A DNA stretch of 6,185 bases from Bifidobacterium breve (GTDB lineage Bacteria; Actinomycetota; Actinomycetes; S36-B12; UBA5976). The stretch is from the NCBI GenBank assembly GCA_945861165.1, contig CAMATO010000063.1:1-6185 (forward strand). The letters run 5' to 3'. The position numbers and the translations under genes were made by a program. Below are positions 5,625 through 6,185 of this stretch, piece after piece (positions within the stretch are counted from its first letter, which is position 1; each line of letters begins with the position of its first letter). The notes beneath the pieces are model-generated. The model was not told the DNA's origin. It did not search any database and worked only from the letters and a program-made list of their open reading frames with translations.

Positions 5625-5654
5625 GAGACGTTCAAATTAATTGAACGCCTCTTA
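5622..5654. terminator. Bidirectional terminator hairpin between copC-type gene and groEL
   Basis: The arms TAAGAGACGTTCAA (5622-5635) and TTGAACGCCTCTTA (5641-5654) pair as a 14-position stem with one A-C mismatch around an ATTAA loop. Read leftward (groEL transcript) the hairpin is followed by a TTTTTT run, which is the complement of the AAAAAA in the last two Lys codons of the CopC-type gene. Read rightward it is followed by only a loose T-rich stretch (TTATTT). It overlaps the CopC stop codon and is best placed to end groEL transcription, with weaker action on the opposite transcript. Confidence 0.75.
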
Positions 5655-5669
5655 AGTTATTTAAAATAT

Positions 5670-6185
5670 TTAGTGACTGTGTCCACCTGGACCGTGGCTA
5701 TGACCTTTTCCGCTATCTACTTGGTCAGCTTTCTTTTCCACGATCAAAACATCAGTAGTCAAAAGCATTGCTGCAATTGATGCTGCGTTTTGTAAGGCAG
5801 ATCTTGTAACTTTCACAGGATCAACAATTCCAGCTTTCAAAAGATTTCCGAATTCGCCGGTAGCTGCGTTATAGCCTTCACCAGTTTTCATTTCGGCAAC
5901 TTTAGCTGTTACAACGTAACCTTCAGCTCCAGCGTTTTGTGCAATCCAACGCAATGGTTCAACACTTGCGATACGGATAATTTCAACACCTGCTGCTTCG
6001 TCACCAGTTTTGTTTAATTTATCTTTCAATACTGTTACTGCTTGAGTTAATGCAGATCCACCACCTGCCACAATTCCTTCTTCAATGGCGGCACGTGTTG
6101 CAGAAATTGCGTCTTCCACACGAAACTTGGTTTCTTTTAATTCAACTTCAGTGGCTCCTCCAACTTGAATTACTGCCACCCCGCC
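5670..6185 (-). CDS. groEL: Chaperonin GroEL (Hsp60), C-terminal 171 residues, truncated by the window edge
   Basis: The frame is open to the right edge, so the gene continues beyond it. An apparent GTG start at 6179 is an internal Val codon of the conserved GGVAVIQVGG. The residues cover the last third of GroEL: end of the apical/intermediate region (GGATEVELKETKFRVEDA), ATRAAIEEGIVAGGGSAL of the intermediate and equatorial domain, NAGAEGYVV, and the equatorial GYNAATGEFGNLLKAGIVDPVKVTRSALQNAASIAAMLL with TTDVLIVEKK. The Asp in GIVDPVKVTR lies in the equatorial nucleotide-binding region. GroEL folds proteins in the cytoplasm with GroES and ATP. The tail is His/Gly-rich (GKGHSHGPGGHSH) instead of the GGM repeats of typical GroEL; His-rich tails are known from actinobacterial paralogues such as mycobacterial GroEL1. 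The gene is convergent to the CopC-type gene and shares its terminator hairpin. Confidence 0.95.
   Translation of the reverse strand, partial: GGVAVIQVGGATEVELKETKFRVEDAISATRAAIEEGIVAGGGSALTQAVTVLKDKLNKTGDEAAGVEIIRIASVEPLRWIAQNAGAEGYVVTAKVAEMKTGEGYNAATGEFGNLLKAGIVDPVKVTRSALQNAASIAAMLLTTDVLIVEKKADQVDSGKGHSHGPGGHSH

Noticed and set aside
5326..5635. Two small minus-strand frames opposite the CopC-type gene
   Set aside because: Both are antisense to conserved CopC coding sequence, repetitive (Leu/Gln-rich) or featureless, and one would run through the terminator hairpin.
6177..6179. GTG as the start of a short GroEL-like protein of 169 residues
   Set aside because: The frame stays open to the window edge and the preceding residues GG continue the conserved GroEL sequence, so this is an internal Val codon of a truncated gene.
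1..6185. CRISPR array, insertion sequence, tRNA or rRNA gene
   Set aside because: No spaced direct repeats, transposase motifs, terminal inverted repeats or structural-RNA signatures were seen on either strand; nearly all sequence is accounted for by protein genes.

Overview
The window looks like a piece of an AT-rich, gene-dense bacterial chromosome. Intergenic gaps are mostly 0 to 5 bases, and about 95% of the sequence codes. A GroEL with a His-rich C-terminal tail and the small streamlined spacing would fit a low-GC actinobacterium such as the freshwater Nanopelagicales (acI) group. That placement is an inference and no 16S or other marker is present.

Layout. (1) On the + strand at the left edge, the 3' end of an unidentified gene (1-111) is followed after 5 bases by a RuBisCO-like protein (RLP, form IV; 117-1220). 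(2) Converging on it from the minus strand, with only 4 bases between the stop codons, is a two-gene operon: an MtnA-family aldose-1-phosphate isomerase (4248 down to 3217), whose stop codon directly abuts the ATG of a 663-residue class II aldolase/short-chain dehydrogenase fusion (3216 down to 1225). (3) Divergent from mtnA is a GntR/HutC-type regulator (start probably GTG 4373, end 5110). The divergent region contains a perfect 7+3+7 inverted repeat at 4275-4291 that matches the general GntR-type operator pattern. (4) One base after the regulator comes a membrane-anchored CopC-domain protein (5112-5624). (5) A hairpin at 5622-5654 separates it from the convergent 3' part of groEL (5670-6185, minus strand, truncated by the window edge).

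The most interesting part is region 1 to 3. An MtnA-type isomerase makes a ketose-1-phosphate from an aldose-1-phosphate. A class II aldolase can split such a ketose-1-phosphate to DHAP and an aldehyde, and the fused dehydrogenase could deal with that aldehyde. RLPs are known in several organisms to act on 5-methylthioribulose-1-phosphate. Together with a local sugar-phosphate-sensing type regulator this suggests a salvage or detoxification route for a 5'-modified ribose (methylthioadenosine or 5'-deoxyadenosine by-products). The enzyme set, RLP plus MtnA plus an aldolase-SDR fusion, does not match any standard pathway layout I know. The enzyme families are clear from the sequence; the pathway assignment is inference. 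No phosphorylase or kinase that would feed MtnA is visible, unless the cut-off gene at the left edge is one.
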